The translations under genes and the position numbers were made by a program. This document shows, one piece after another, positions 16,968 through 27,398 of a stretch of 64,000 nucleotides of DNA. This DNA is from DATBLE01 sp963764565. Its GTDB lineage: Bacteria > Actinomycetota > Thermoleophilia > Gaiellales > Gaiellaceae. The stretch covers positions 1 through 64,000 of the forward strand of contig CAVXTD010000006.1 of the NCBI GenBank assembly GCA_963764565.1, read 5' to 3'. The notes beneath the pieces are model-generated. The model saw only the letters and a list, made by a program, of their open reading frames with translations, did no database searches and had not been told where the DNA came from. The stretch's first letter is position 1; the number at the start of each line of letters is the position of its first letter.

Positions 16968-18617
16968 ATGAGCCCGCCCGACGACAAGCAGTCGGTCTGG
17001 AAGAAGGAGATCACCCTTCGGCGCAAGGCGAAGGAGAAGGGTGTGCGGGTTCCCCCGATGACGTCTCCGCCGGCCAAGCCGGACTCGGTTGCGGATCTGC
17101 TCCGCCCGCTGGCCGAGCAGACACTGGATCCGCTCGTCCTGCCTCCCGTCACTCCACTCGTCCTCGGCCGCGCGCCCACAGAGGTACGCGCGCCCGAGCC
17201 GCCGCCTCCGCCCGAGCCGCCGCCTCCGCCCGAGCCGACGCTCTGGCCCGAGCCCGCGGTCGACGTCGAGCCGGAGGCCGATGTTCAGGTAAACGTCGAA
17301 GCCGCAGTTGCGGCCCCGCTCGACGAAACCGTCGAGGTCTCACCGCCCGAGCCGGCGCTCCCCGAGGAACCGCACGAGCCCGAACCGCAGCGGCAGACAC
17401 GCGGTCCCGAACCGGACCCGGTTGACTTGCCCAAGCTCTCGCGCCGAGAGCGGAAGAAGGCCGAGCGTGATGCGAAGCGTCTCGCGAAGGAGGAGGCGCA
17501 GCGCGCGAAGCGCGCCGCCAAGGAGGAACGGGACTCCTCGGCCTCCGCCCACAAGCGCCTGGTCGGCCTGAAGGTCGGCGCCTCGCAGATCGCGGCCGCC
17601 CAGGTCGTCAACAAGTCCGGCCCCAGGGTCATCCGCATGGCGACGGCGCCGCTTGAGCGCGGAATCGTCGTCGGCGGCGAGCTGCGCGAGCCCGACGAGC
17701 TCACCGCCGCGCTGAAGACGTTCTTCCGCAAGAACAAGCTGCCGCGAAACGCCGTTCGGCTCGGGATCTCGAACAACCGGATCGGGGTTCGCACGTTCGA
17801 GATCAGCGGCATCGACGATCCCAAGCAGCTGGCGAACGCAATCCGCTTCCGCGCGCAGGAGACGTTGCCGATCCCGCTCGACGAGGCGGTGCTCGACTAC
17901 CGGATTCTGGCCGACCGGATCGGAGGCGACGGTGTCCGCACTCGGCGTGTCCTGCTCGTCGTCGCCCACCGTGAGCTCGTCGACCGGTACGTGTCGGCCT
18001 GCAAGAAGGCTGGGCTGAAGCTGGTCGGGATCGACCTCGATGCCTTCGCCCTCCTGCGCGCCCTCGGCGATCCGGCGGTCGCGCCGGCGGGGGCGGAGGA
18101 CGCGGGCCTCGTCTGCGTCTCGGTCGGCCACGACCGCTCCACCTTGGCCGTTTCGGACGGACGCGTCTGCGAGTTCACGCGCGTGCTGCCCTGGGGCGGA
18201 TCGGCACTCGACATCGCGCTTGCGCGCGTTCTCGACCTCACTCCCTCGGAGGCCGAGCCGATCAAGCGGCTGCTGTCGCTGGTCGAGGAAGGGGAGGCTG
18301 CCGGTCTCGACGCGCGCGCCGCCGAGGGCGCCCGGCAGGCGATGTCGTCCGAGCTGCAGGTGTTCGCGCGCGAGCTGGTTGCTTCGCTTCGCTACTACCA
18401 GGAGCAGCCGGGGTCGCTCGGCATCGGTGAGATCCTCGTCACCGGCGGAGGCGCGGAGTGCGGTGGCTTCGCCGAGGAGCTCGAGCGCCTGATCGGCGTT
18501 CGCGTCTCCCCGGCCGACCCGTTCGGCCGCGTCAAGCTGCCGCGGAAGCTGCGCAAGACGGGGAACGGTTCCGCCGGGTCGCTCGCGGTTGCAGTCGGCC
18601 TCGGGATCGAGGACTAG
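16968..18617 (+). CDS. pilM: Pilus assembly protein PilM with long proline-rich N-terminus
   Basis: A cytoplasmic actin-like ATPase fold protein of the pilus alignment complex that binds the N-terminal tail of PilN. The PilM core runs from about residue 195 (KRLVGLKVGASQIAAAQVV) to 549, with AVRLGISNNRIGVRTFEI, EAVLDYRIL, LVCVSVGHDRSTLAVSDG and LVTGGGAECGGFAEELERL. Before it lies an unusual 190-residue extension rich in Pro and Glu (repeated PEPPPPP runs) followed by a Lys/Arg/Glu helix. Typical PilM proteins are about 350 residues. It is followed by pilN after 14 bp. The extension may tether other cytoplasmic partners; that is inference. Confidence 0.88.
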   Translation: MSPPDDKQSVWKKEITLRRKAKEKGVRVPPMTSPPAKPDSVADLLRPLAEQTLDPLVLPPVTPLVLGRAPTEVRAPEPPPPPEPPPPPEPTLWPEPAVDVEPEADVQVNVEAAVAAPLDETVEVSPPEPALPEEPHEPEPQRQTRGPEPDPVDLPKLSRRERKKAERDAKRLAKEEAQRAKRAAKEERDSSASAHKRLVGLKVGASQIAAAQVVNKSGPRVIRMATAPLERGIVVGGELREPDELTAALKTFFRKNKLPRNAVRLGISNNRIGVRTFEISGIDDPKQLANAIRFRAQETLPIPLDEAVLDYRILADRIGGDGVRTRRVLLVVAHRELVDRYVSACKKAGLKLVGIDLDAFALLRALGDPAVAPAGAEDAGLVCVSVGHDRSTLAVSDGRVCEFTRVLPWGGSALDIALARVLDLTPSEAEPIKRLLSLVEEGEAAGLDARAAEGARQAMSSELQVFARELVASLRYYQEQPGSLGIGEILVTGGGAECGGFAEELERLIGVRVSPADPFGRVKLPRKLRKTGNGSAGSLAVAVGLGIED

Positions 18618-18631
18618 GTGGTGGCCCACTA

Positions 18632-19303
18632 GTGCGCGCCGTCAACCTTCTGCCGCGCGAGGCGCCGAAGCGCCGCAAGCGCATGACCGTCGGCGTCCAG
18701 CTCGCCCTCGTCTCTCCGTTCCTCGTCGGCTCGCTCCTCGCCGCGGGCTATCTCCTCGAGAGCTCCAAGGTGAACGACGGCAGAGCCACCCTCAAGGCTC
18801 TCCAAGACGAGCTCGCAACTCTGCCGCCGCCGGCGGCGGCGCCGCAGACGAACGCACAGCTCGCCCTTCAGCACGACCAGCGCGTCGCGGCGCTCGGCGC
18901 GGCGCTTCAGGGGCGTGTCGCCTGGGACCGGATTCTCCGCGAGATCTCCTCGGTGCTGCCCGAGGACGTCTGGCTGACGACTCTGACGGCGCAGTCGCCT
19001 CAATCGGCGGTGTCGACGGCTCCGCCTCCCGCGCCGGTGACCACAACCGCCAGCGACGGGGCGGCGACGTCGACCGAGCAGCCGTCCGCGCCGGCACCGG
19101 TCGTCCCCTCGACGACCGCGCCGCTCACGATCGCGGGATACACGTACTCGCAGGAGGGTGTCGCGCGCTTCCTCAGCCGCCTGGCCGTGATCCCCGAGTT
19201 GCAGGACGTGAAGCTCGTGTCGAGCTCCCAGACGCTGGTGTCGGGGCGCACCGTGGTCCAGTTCTCGATCGAGGCGGGCATCCGCAGGCAGGCGGCGTCA
19301 TGA
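18632..19303 (+). CDS. pilN: Pilus assembly protein PilN
   Basis: A 223-residue inner-membrane protein of the alignment complex. It opens with the conserved PilN tail RAVNLLPREAP, the PilM-binding motif, then a membrane helix (LALVSPFLVGSLLAAGYLL) and a periplasm-side coiled coil and ferredoxin-like fold (WDRILREISSVLPEDVWLTT). A Thr/Pro/Ala-rich insert of about 45 residues interrupts the C-terminal domain. Start GTG 18632. The stop overlaps the pilO ATG. In a single-membrane organism the PilMNO complex would span membrane and wall rather than reach a secretin; no secretin gene is seen here. Confidence 0.85.
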   Translation: MRAVNLLPREAPKRRKRMTVGVQLALVSPFLVGSLLAAGYLLESSKVNDGRATLKALQDELATLPPPAAAPQTNAQLALQHDQRVAALGAALQGRVAWDRILREISSVLPEDVWLTTLTAQSPQSAVSTAPPPAPVTTTASDGAATSTEQPSAPAPVVPSTTAPLTIAGYTYSQEGVARFLSRLAVIPELQDVKLVSSSQTLVSGRTVVQFSIEAGIRRQAAS

Positions 19304-20001
19304 CGAAGCTCCCGTCCGCGGTCAAGGCCGGCGTCCTGGTGGCAGCGCTCGTCGCCGCGCTTTTCGCCGGCTGGCTCGTCGTGATCGCGCCGAAGCGCTC
19401 CGAGGCCTCGCGTCTCACCGCCGAGATCGACGCGACCCACGCACAGATCGCCGAGGCGCAGGGCGGAGGCTCGGAACCGCAGGTGCAGCCGATTCGCGTC
19501 GCCGACCTGTTCAAGCTTTCGCGCGCGATGCCCGACCGCGCCGACATGCCGAACGTACTGCTTCAGCTGAGCGAGATCTCGGCAGAGACAGGAGTGTCGT
19601 TTCAGTCGATCACCCCGCACGACCCGGTCTCGCTCGGCTCCTACGAGCAGGTCGGGATCGACCTTGTCTTCGAGGGGCACTTCTACGACCTGTCCGACTT
19701 CCTCTATCGCCTCCGCAACCTCGTCGGCGTCCACCAGGGCGTGCTCGCCGCGACCGGCCGCCTGTTCTCGGTCGACTCGGTCTCGTTCGACGAGGGCGCG
19801 CTCCAGTTCCCGCAGGTGAAGGCGACGCTGACCGTCTCCGCTTACGTCTTCGGCGACGGAACGCTCACCTTTGCCCCAACGGTTCCTCCTCCCGCGAGCA
19901 CAACCGCCCCCGACGCGCTCGCGCCCGCGGCGCCGGCTACCGAGGGCGACACCCAGCCCATCCCGGCAGCTCCGCCGGGAGCGAATGCCGCCGGCGCATG
20001 A
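19300..20001 (+). CDS. pilO: Pilus assembly protein PilO
   Basis: A 233-residue partner of PilN. It has a short cytoplasmic start, one membrane helix (AGVLVAALVAALFAGWLVVI), a coiled coil, and a PilO ferredoxin-like domain (MPNVLLQLSEISAETGVSFQ, IDLVFEGHFYDLSDFLYRLR). The last 40 residues are Pro/Ala-rich and probably disordered. ATGA overlaps join it to pilN upstream and to the next gene downstream, so all three are translated as a unit. Confidence 0.87.
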   Translation: MTKLPSAVKAGVLVAALVAALFAGWLVVIAPKRSEASRLTAEIDATHAQIAEAQGGGSEPQVQPIRVADLFKLSRAMPDRADMPNVLLQLSEISAETGVSFQSITPHDPVSLGSYEQVGIDLVFEGHFYDLSDFLYRLRNLVGVHQGVLAATGRLFSVDSVSFDEGALQFPQVKATLTVSAYVFGDGTLTFAPTVPPPASTTAPDALAPAAPATEGDTQPIPAAPPGANAAGA

Positions 20002-21024
20002 GCAGCGCGTCTGCCACCAAGAAGCTCGCGGATGCGAAGACGAAGCGCCAGAAGCAGATCCTCGCCGTCGGCTCGGTGATCCTGCTCGCGCTGCTCGGAT
20101 TCGAGCTGCCGAAGATGCTCGGCACCAACTCCGGTCAGTCGACCGCTCCGCCTGCGGTCACCGACGTGACCAGCTTGCCCGGCTCGGGCTCCCCGCTTGC
20201 CGGTGCGGCCGCGACGCTGCCCGACACGGATCGCGTCTCGATCGAGCCCGGCTCCGGCCAGCTGATCTCGTTCGGTCTGTTCAAGAGCAAGGATCCGTTC
20301 GTCCAGCAGCTCTCCGCTCTGAGCCCGGCGCTGCCGTCGACCGAGCCGACACCCGCGACGCCGACTCCCCGTGGAAACGCCGGCAACGCTCCCGGCCGCG
20401 ACCCCGGCACAGCCGCAGCAGACGGTGCCGCGCCGGACCGCGCCGAACGGAGGCCTCACCCCCGTGACCACGACGACCTCGCCCGCGGCGGCGCCGATCG
20501 TGCCCTTCCCCTCGACTACGACTGCTGCTGTCCCGATCGTTCCCACACTCGCAGCGACAACACCGGCCCCGGCCGGGACGACGCAGGCATCGACACCGGC
20601 ACCAGTGCCGGCGGCGCCGGTCGTCGCGCCGACCGCAGTGGCGATCTCGACCAACGGCGTCTGCGAGAACGTCGCCGTCAACGGCACGTTCCCGGGGACG
20701 GAGGACATCTTCCGTGTGATCTCGATCGCGAAGGACGGCAAGTCGGTGAAGATCGGCGTGGTCGGCGGCGCCTACGACAGCGGGCAGAGCGCGGCGACGC
20801 TGAAGCTCGGCGAGAAGCTGACCCTCGTCAACACCGCCGACGGGACGCGCTACGTGCTCCTGCTCAAGGCCAAGTGCGATGTCGAGACGCTGCCCGTCTC
20901 GGGCAGCACGACCGTCCCCACGGCCACGGCCACGGCCACGGTTGCCGCGCCGACGACGCCGACGACGATCGCGACGACCCCGATCGTCACGGACGCGCTC
21001 GACACGACCACCCCGACCGGCTGA
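19998..21024 (+). CDS. Pilus-operon membrane protein of unknown type (PilP position), one frameshift
   Basis: A membrane-anchored protein of about 340 residues after joining two frames at about 20370, where an extra C sits in a C run. A single N-terminal helix (ILAVGSVILLALLGFELPKM) is followed by KDPFVQQLSAL, a motif like the DPF segment at the start of PilP mature domains, then a long Pro/Thr/Ala-rich stretch. A C-terminal folded domain (about 215-300) reads FRVISIAKDGKSVKIGVVGG and YDSGQSAATLKLGEKLTLVN. It occupies the PilP place after pilO, but without a secretin its role differs or is unknown. Confidence 0.65.
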
Positions 21025-21030
21025 GCGGCG

Positions 21031-23784
21031 CTACCCGTCTGTCGGGCCGAGTTCCATCTCGAACGCTTCGGCGCTTGCGGTGTTGACGTAGATCTGTCCG
21101 TCGATCAGCGAGCCGATATTCGGCCAGGTGTAGAAGGCCGGCCAGGAGGGCGAGCCGTGGTCGCCGCTGCCGCTCTGGCCGTTGACGATGTTGATCGTGT
21201 CGCACATGACGGGCCCGCTGAGCTGGAACTCCTGGTGGATGAGACACTCGCCGTTCGAGTAGACGATTCCCTGAAATCCGCTGGGCTTGTAGCCGTTGGG
21301 GCACGAAGCGGTACCCGACGGCGAGCAGGTCGATCCGCCCTGGTCGTACTCCGAGGCTCCGTTCCCGCCCGTATCGGTCGCTCCGGTGAGCAGGATGAGG
21401 AGATTCTGGGTGGGATCCCAGTCGCCCGCAGTCGCGCTCGGGTAGGGATAGGAGAAGCAGCTCGTCGTCCCCGACCCGCCGGCGCAGACCTGCTCGTCGA
21501 ACTCCAGGTCGCCGGAGGCGTAGATGATCGCGCGGCCCTGGTAGTGGACGACGGAGCCGTCGTCGTCGAAGCGGAAGTTGCCGTCGCGGAAGATCGTCCC
21601 TTGCACCTTCAGCACGCGGGTCGTCTTGTTCCAGGAGAGCTCGCCGACGAGTGCGCCGTTCTCCCAGACCTGACAGGTGTAGCTGGCGTTCTCCGGCGTC
21701 ATCTCGCCGTTGTCGGTCAGGCTGCGGTCGAAGGTCGACGTCGAGCCGGCGTTGTTGTCGAAGCTCGGCACGACTGCCGGAGCTCGTCGTGCACGGGTGC
21801 TTGGGCCCCGGCTTGGCGTTCTGCCACCAGTAGGCGAGATCGATCGTCGGCTTGGTGAGGTCTTGCGGAGCCTGCGTGACCGTGGACGCGAACACGTTGT
21901 CGGCCGAGCTGCACGGCGCGTGCGCTCCTGCCGCGCCGAGCGTGCAGGTGCCGCCGATGTTCGCCTGCGCGATCGGCACCGAGGACGTGCCGATGCTCGA
22001 GGTAGGCACAGGCGCGTACCAGACGGTCACCGAGACGTAGTCGACCGAAGCCGTGTTCGAGCTCGACGTCGACGGATTGCGGACCTTCAGCCGCACGCCG
22101 AAGTTCGACGCGTTGACGTCTGCCACCGTCCAGGTCGTACCCCAGGTGTCCGTCGAGCCGCCGTAACCGACGGTCAGGTCGGAGGTCGTCCAGCCGGCCG
22201 GGCCGGCGTGGTCGGTGCCGGCCGTGACGCCGCCCTTGAGCAGGTACACGTCCTCGTCGACGAGGTCGCTGGCGGCAGAGTACGGCGCGAAGGCGGCGGC
22301 GACCGCTGCGCTGCGGTTGATGCCGCTCTGCGTCCAGGCCATGCTCGTCGCGCCCGGAGCGCCGACGAGCTTGGTGCTCATGCCGCTCGACTCGGTGCTA
22401 CCCGAGTCGCGCTGTCCAGCGCTCGATCTGGCCCGAAGTTGCGCCGAGGTTGCCGAGGCCCTGGCCGCTCCGAAGATGTCGACGACCCAGGAGTTCGCCG
22501 CCTGCGTCGTCACGCTCGTCGAGGTCGCCCCCGAGTTGTTGTAGCTCGTGTTGCTGACGCGTCCGGGGCGGCCTGCTTGACGCCGTAGAGGCCGACCGCT
22601 CCGGCCGTCTTGTTCGTGATGGACGAGGACTGGTAGGTGACGGTGATCGTGTTCGTGCCGGTGCTCGGAGCGAGCAGGTACCAGAGGCTCGCGCACTGGT
22701 AGATGCTCGGTTCCGGCGACGTTCTGCGCGATCTGGGTCAGCGATTCGTGCTGCCCCACTTGACGCTCGTCGCCTGGCACGCGCTTGACGCTGTACTCGG
22801 CGGTGACACCGACGACGAGCACGCGGTTCGACTGGTTCGCGACCGTGTGCGACCACGACAGGGTGCTCCCCGAGCTGGCGCTCGACGCCGAGGAGGCCGT
22901 GTCGTAGGTGACGCCGCCCGACGCGGAGGACTCCTTCCGCTCGACGTTCGCCTGGATGCCGACGATCGTGTTCCCGCTCGGGATGCTGAACCCGAAGTTG
23001 GTCGCGTCGAGGTTGGCGCTCGTTCCGCTCGCGGCGACGCTCGCGGTCGCGTAGACGTTGTTGCTCGAGACGATGTTGGCAGGAGCTCGTCCATCCCGCC
23101 CCGGTCGCCGCGGCGCGTGTGCTCGACGACCCGGCCGATCCGACGATGGTCACGTTGCCGCCGGCTTCGACTGTGCTCGCGCTGCCGGTGATCTGGCCGC
23201 CGTTCTGGAGCTGGAGGCAGTTCCGCGCGGCGACGGAGCCCGGGAATCGAGACCGTGTCGATCGTCAGGCAGCCGGTCGGGCTGTCCTGGTAGAAGCGGC
23301 TCCAGGCGGAGACGCTCGCTCCGTCGCTGATGCCCTTCACCGTCACCGTGCGATGCAGGGTGTGGGTCAGCGGGGCGCCGCCGGTCGGGCTCGGGGCCGT
23401 CCCGGTCGACGTGAGCGTCCAGACGTAGGTCGACGTGTTGAGCACGCCGCAGTAGCTCGTCGACCCTCCCTCCAAAGACATCGCCGTCGGCGAGGAGCAC
23501 GCAGGCAGAGCCGTTGCGGTCTTGGCGTTCAACGCGTTCCCGAGCACAGCCAGCGCCGCGTTCATGCCGGCCTCCGCCAGGGAGTAGGCGTCGGCTCGGT
23601 TCTCATTCTGGGCGGTGCTACGCGCCTGGGAGCTCGTGAAATAGACGACCGATGTCGCCGAGACGGCGAGCACGGTCAGGATCCCGAGCGCCATCACGAG
23701 GGCGACTCCGCGCTCCTCCCGCAGCCGTCGAGCCAACCGGGAGCCGGCGGGGAACCTGGGCAGGCGATGTCCGAAGGCGCGCAT
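21031..23784 (-). CDS. PilX-like pilus protein with large extracellular region, many frameshifts
   Basis: Read across frames this is one protein of about 910 residues. The start (ERGVALVMALGILTVLAVSA) is the PilX N-terminal domain found in minor pilins. Downstream are beta-rich segments repeated in secreted adhesin-like proteins: RVLVVGVTAEYSV, YLLAPSTGTNTITVTYQSSS, ANSWVVDIF, SVDYVSVTVWYAP, and a C-terminal filamentous-haemagglutinin-like end (GTIFRDGNFRFDDDGSVVHY and later GQIYVNTASAEAFEMELGP). At least seven frame changes occur, for example near 23245, 23085, 22790, 22700, 22570 and 21780. It is convergent with the preceding gene, six bases apart. It may be a pilus-tip adhesin or a decayed one. 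Confidence 0.6.
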
Positions 23785-23879
23785 CGGCAGTTCTGGTATC
23801 GGCTGTGCGCCGCCGCGGGCCTGACGCTCGCACGAGGGATGCGCTCTAGCCCTCGGTGTGGCTTGCCGATATCTGGGGT

Positions 23880-24398
23880 GTGAAGCGACTGCTTGCGCGA
23901 CTGCGCACCGACGGCGGGTTTGGCCTCGTCGAGCTGATGATCGCCATGGTCATGCTCAACATCGGCCTGCTCGCGCTGATGGCTGCGTTCGTCAACGGCG
24001 TGATCACGTCCCGTCGCTCCGGGCGCGTCGCCACCGCCTCTACCTTGGCGGACTCGCAGCTCGAGCTCTACCGGGCCCTGACCTACTCGGCGATCGCAAT
24101 CGACCCGTCGTCGATCCCGAGCTCTGCCCCGTACACCACGGACGCCGCCTATTCCGCGTCGCTCGTGACCGGGACCTGCTCCGGCCAGGTGTCGGCCAAC
24201 CCGCAGTGCAACGCGAGCCGCACGCTGACGGGTCCCGATCACGGCACGTACGAGGTCGACACCTACATCGTCGGGTTGACGCCCCAAAACGGACGGCAGA
24301 CGAAGCAGGTCACCGTTGTCGTCCGGGATACGAAGCGGCTCAACGGCCCTGCGCTCATCCGCCGCTCCTCCCTCTTCGACGCCTCGACGGGGACGTAA
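23880..24398 (+). CDS. pilV: Type IV prepilin-like protein (PilV type)
   Basis: A minor pilin of 172 residues from GTG 23880, or 180 from GTG 23856 in the same frame. The leader VKRLLARLRTDGG is followed by FGLVELMIAMVMLNIGLLAL, with Glu at +5, the pattern that prepilin peptidase cuts. The body has LADSQLELYRALTYSAIAID and two Cys residues (GTCSG, PQCNAS). It is divergent from the PilX-like gene and ends two bases before pilC. PilV-type minor pilins sit in the tip complex with PilX. Confidence 0.82.
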   Translation: MKRLLARLRTDGGFGLVELMIAMVMLNIGLLALMAAFVNGVITSRRSGRVATASTLADSQLELYRALTYSAIAIDPSSIPSSAPYTTDAAYSASLVTGTCSGQVSANPQCNASRTLTGPDHGTYEVDTYIVGLTPQNGRQTKQVTVVVRDTKRLNGPALIRRSSLFDASTGT

Positions 24399-24400
24399 CG

Positions 24401-25612
<1,212 letters not shown>

Positions 25613-25655
25613 CCGCCGCGGTTGTTGGTCGGTCGGTGGCTGCCCGCGACGGCTA

Positions 25656-26192
25656 CTAACCGTCGATTGCCGCGACGACCCACTTGTGAAGAAGGAGGCC
25701 CTCGACGCGCTGCATCGTGATCGTGTGGCGCCGCTGCCGCTCGTTGAACAGGACCCGTCCCGACGATGCTCTCACCTTCCACGTCTCTTTCGTGACGAGC
25801 GTCGCTCGGTTTCCGCTCACTCGGGTCGACGTGATTTTGACTCTCGGGAGATCGACGTTGGGCCGGCCACGAGGCCAATGGGAGACCTGGCTCTCGATCT
25901 TCGCTCGTGCCCGCCCGACGTATCGCGACTCCAGTCGGTAGCGGGCCAGACGCGCCTGGGCGGCATTGTCGCTTCTCGCAAACGTGTAGTACGGGAGCCT
26001 GGCGGTGAGAGTGGCGTTGGCGATGTACGCCGTGCAGACCTCGAGCCGGCGATCGAGCAGGCCTGCGCACTCGGTCACCGTTGCGCGGGCACCGATGGTG
26101 GAGTCTCCGCCTTCGGCCGCCAGCGGTGCCGCGATCGCCGCGAGCACGGCGACGGCGGCCGCGGTGCGCAGTCTCAGGCTCGGAGCGAACAC
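25656..26192 (-). CDS. Secreted hypothetical protein
   Basis: From GTG 26192 this gives 178 residues with a signal-type N-terminus (LRLRTAAAVAVLAAIAAPLA). The mature part has two Cys (TECAGLLDRRLEVCTAY) that could form a disulphide, a helical middle, and a beta-rich end (VKITSTRVSGNRATLVTKET, RRHTITMQRVEGLLLHKWVV). The end resembles an NTF2-like or lipoprotein-type fold, but I cannot name a family. The frame stays open to 26309; the longer form has no leader. It is convergent with pilC and divergent from the LLM oxidoreductase. Confidence 0.6.
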   Translation of the reverse strand: MFAPSLRLRTAAAVAVLAAIAAPLAAEGGDSTIGARATVTECAGLLDRRLEVCTAYIANATLTARLPYYTFARSDNAAQARLARYRLESRYVGRARAKIESQVSHWPRGRPNVDLPRVKITSTRVSGNRATLVTKETWKVRASSGRVLFNERQRRHTITMQRVEGLLLHKWVVAAIDG

Positions 26193-26274
26193 CGCGCTGA
26201 ACGCTAGACGAACCGCGCATCCTCCCGGCCTTCGCAGGCCCTGAGAACGAGCGCTCGGTGAGTAGAGTGGCACC

Positions 26275-27204
26275 GTGAAGCTCGGCGCGCTCGTTTGGCC
26301 GCAGTACACCGACTTCGACTCTCTCCGCGAGACGGGCGCGCTCGTCGACCGGCTCGGCTTCGACTCGCTCTGGACGTGGGATCACGTCTACCCGATCGTC
26401 GGCAACCCGGAAGGGCCGATGTTCGAGGGGTATCTGACACTGGCGTCGTGGGCCGAGAACACCGAGCAGGTCCAGCTTGGGCTGATGGTCGGCGCGAACA
26501 CGTTTCGCAACCCGGCCCTCGTCGTGAAGATGGTGACCACGCTTGACCACGTGAGCGGCGGGAGGATGGTGCTCGGGATCGGCGGGGCGTGGTTCGAGAC
26601 CGAGCACACCGCGTTCGGGATCGATTTCGGCTCGGGGTTCGGCGAGCGCCTCGACCGGCTCGACGAGGCGGTCGAGTTGATGCGCGCGATGCTGCCCGGC
26701 GGGCCCGCCTCCGCCCGCGGTCCCGTCTACGCGGCGAAAGACGTGCTGAACAACCCGCCGCCCGTCCGCGACCGCATGCCGATCGTGATCGGCGGGAGCG
26801 GCGAGCGGAAGACGCTCGCGACCGTCGCCCGCTACGCGGACGGCTGGAACACGAGCGGGGACATCGAGACCGTCAAGCACAAGGACGAGGTGCTGCGCCG
26901 CTGGTGCGACGAGGTCGGCCGCGACGAGTCGGAGATCGAGCGCACGCTCGTGGGCGGGACTCCGATCATCCGTGACACCGAGCAGGAGGCCCGCAAGGTC
27001 GCCGCGGCGATGGCCGAGCGCAACCAGGGCTGGCGCGGCCCGAAGGACGGTCCGTTCGGCCCGGCCGAGCTGGTCGCCGAAGCGTGGGCGCCCTACCTCG
27101 AGCTCGGCTTCGACCACGTATACGTCGACTGCCCTGCCCCGTTCGACCACGAGACGCTCGAGCGGCTGGCCCGCGAGGTCAAACCGATGCTCGACGCCCG
27201 CTGA
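26275..27204 (+). CDS. LLM-class (luciferase-like) F420-dependent oxidoreductase
   Basis: A 309-residue TIM-barrel oxidoreductase of the luciferase-like family, whose actinobacterial members mostly use coenzyme F420 and some FMN. Recognisable blocks: DRLGFDSLWTWDHVYPIVG, QVQLGLMVGANTFRNPALV, TLDHVSGGRMVLGIGGAWFE, FGERLDRLDEAVELMRAML, and the cofactor-loop MPIVIGGSGERKTLATVARY followed by ADGWN. Start GTG 26275. The substrate is unknown. Downstream, two copies of a palindrome separate it from a transporter gene. Confidence 0.88.
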   Translation: MKLGALVWPQYTDFDSLRETGALVDRLGFDSLWTWDHVYPIVGNPEGPMFEGYLTLASWAENTEQVQLGLMVGANTFRNPALVVKMVTTLDHVSGGRMVLGIGGAWFETEHTAFGIDFGSGFGERLDRLDEAVELMRAMLPGGPASARGPVYAAKDVLNNPPPVRDRMPIVIGGSGERKTLATVARYADGWNTSGDIETVKHKDEVLRRWCDEVGRDESEIERTLVGGTPIIRDTEQEARKVAAAMAERNQGWRGPKDGPFGPAELVAEAWAPYLELGFDHVYVDCPAPFDHETLERLAREVKPMLDAR

Positions 27205-27268
27205 CACGCGGTTTCGTGTCGGGCTCGGTCTCCTTCCGCCCCGCATGGGCGAGTCCCCGCCTCTCCTT

Positions 27269-27339
27269 GTAACACTGTGTTACTTGTGCCGGAAGCGCTC
27301 TTGCGGCAAAGGTCGCTGGGGCTCGTAACACTGTGTTAC
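27269..27339. promoter_or_regulatory. Duplicated 15-bp palindrome, probable repressor operator
   Basis: The sequence GTAACACTGTGTTAC occurs twice, at 27269-27283 and 27325-27339, 56 bp start to start. Each is a perfect 7-bp inverted repeat around a central T. This is the shape of a TetR-family operator. Both lie in the 194-bp gap between the LLM oxidoreductase and the EamA transporter, upstream of the transporter. No TetR-type regulator gene is in the window. Confidence 0.6.
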
Positions 27340-27398
27340 TTACCCGGTTTCGGTGTCCGGAGCCGCGGTGAGACTCGGGTCGTGAAGCGACGGCCGGC

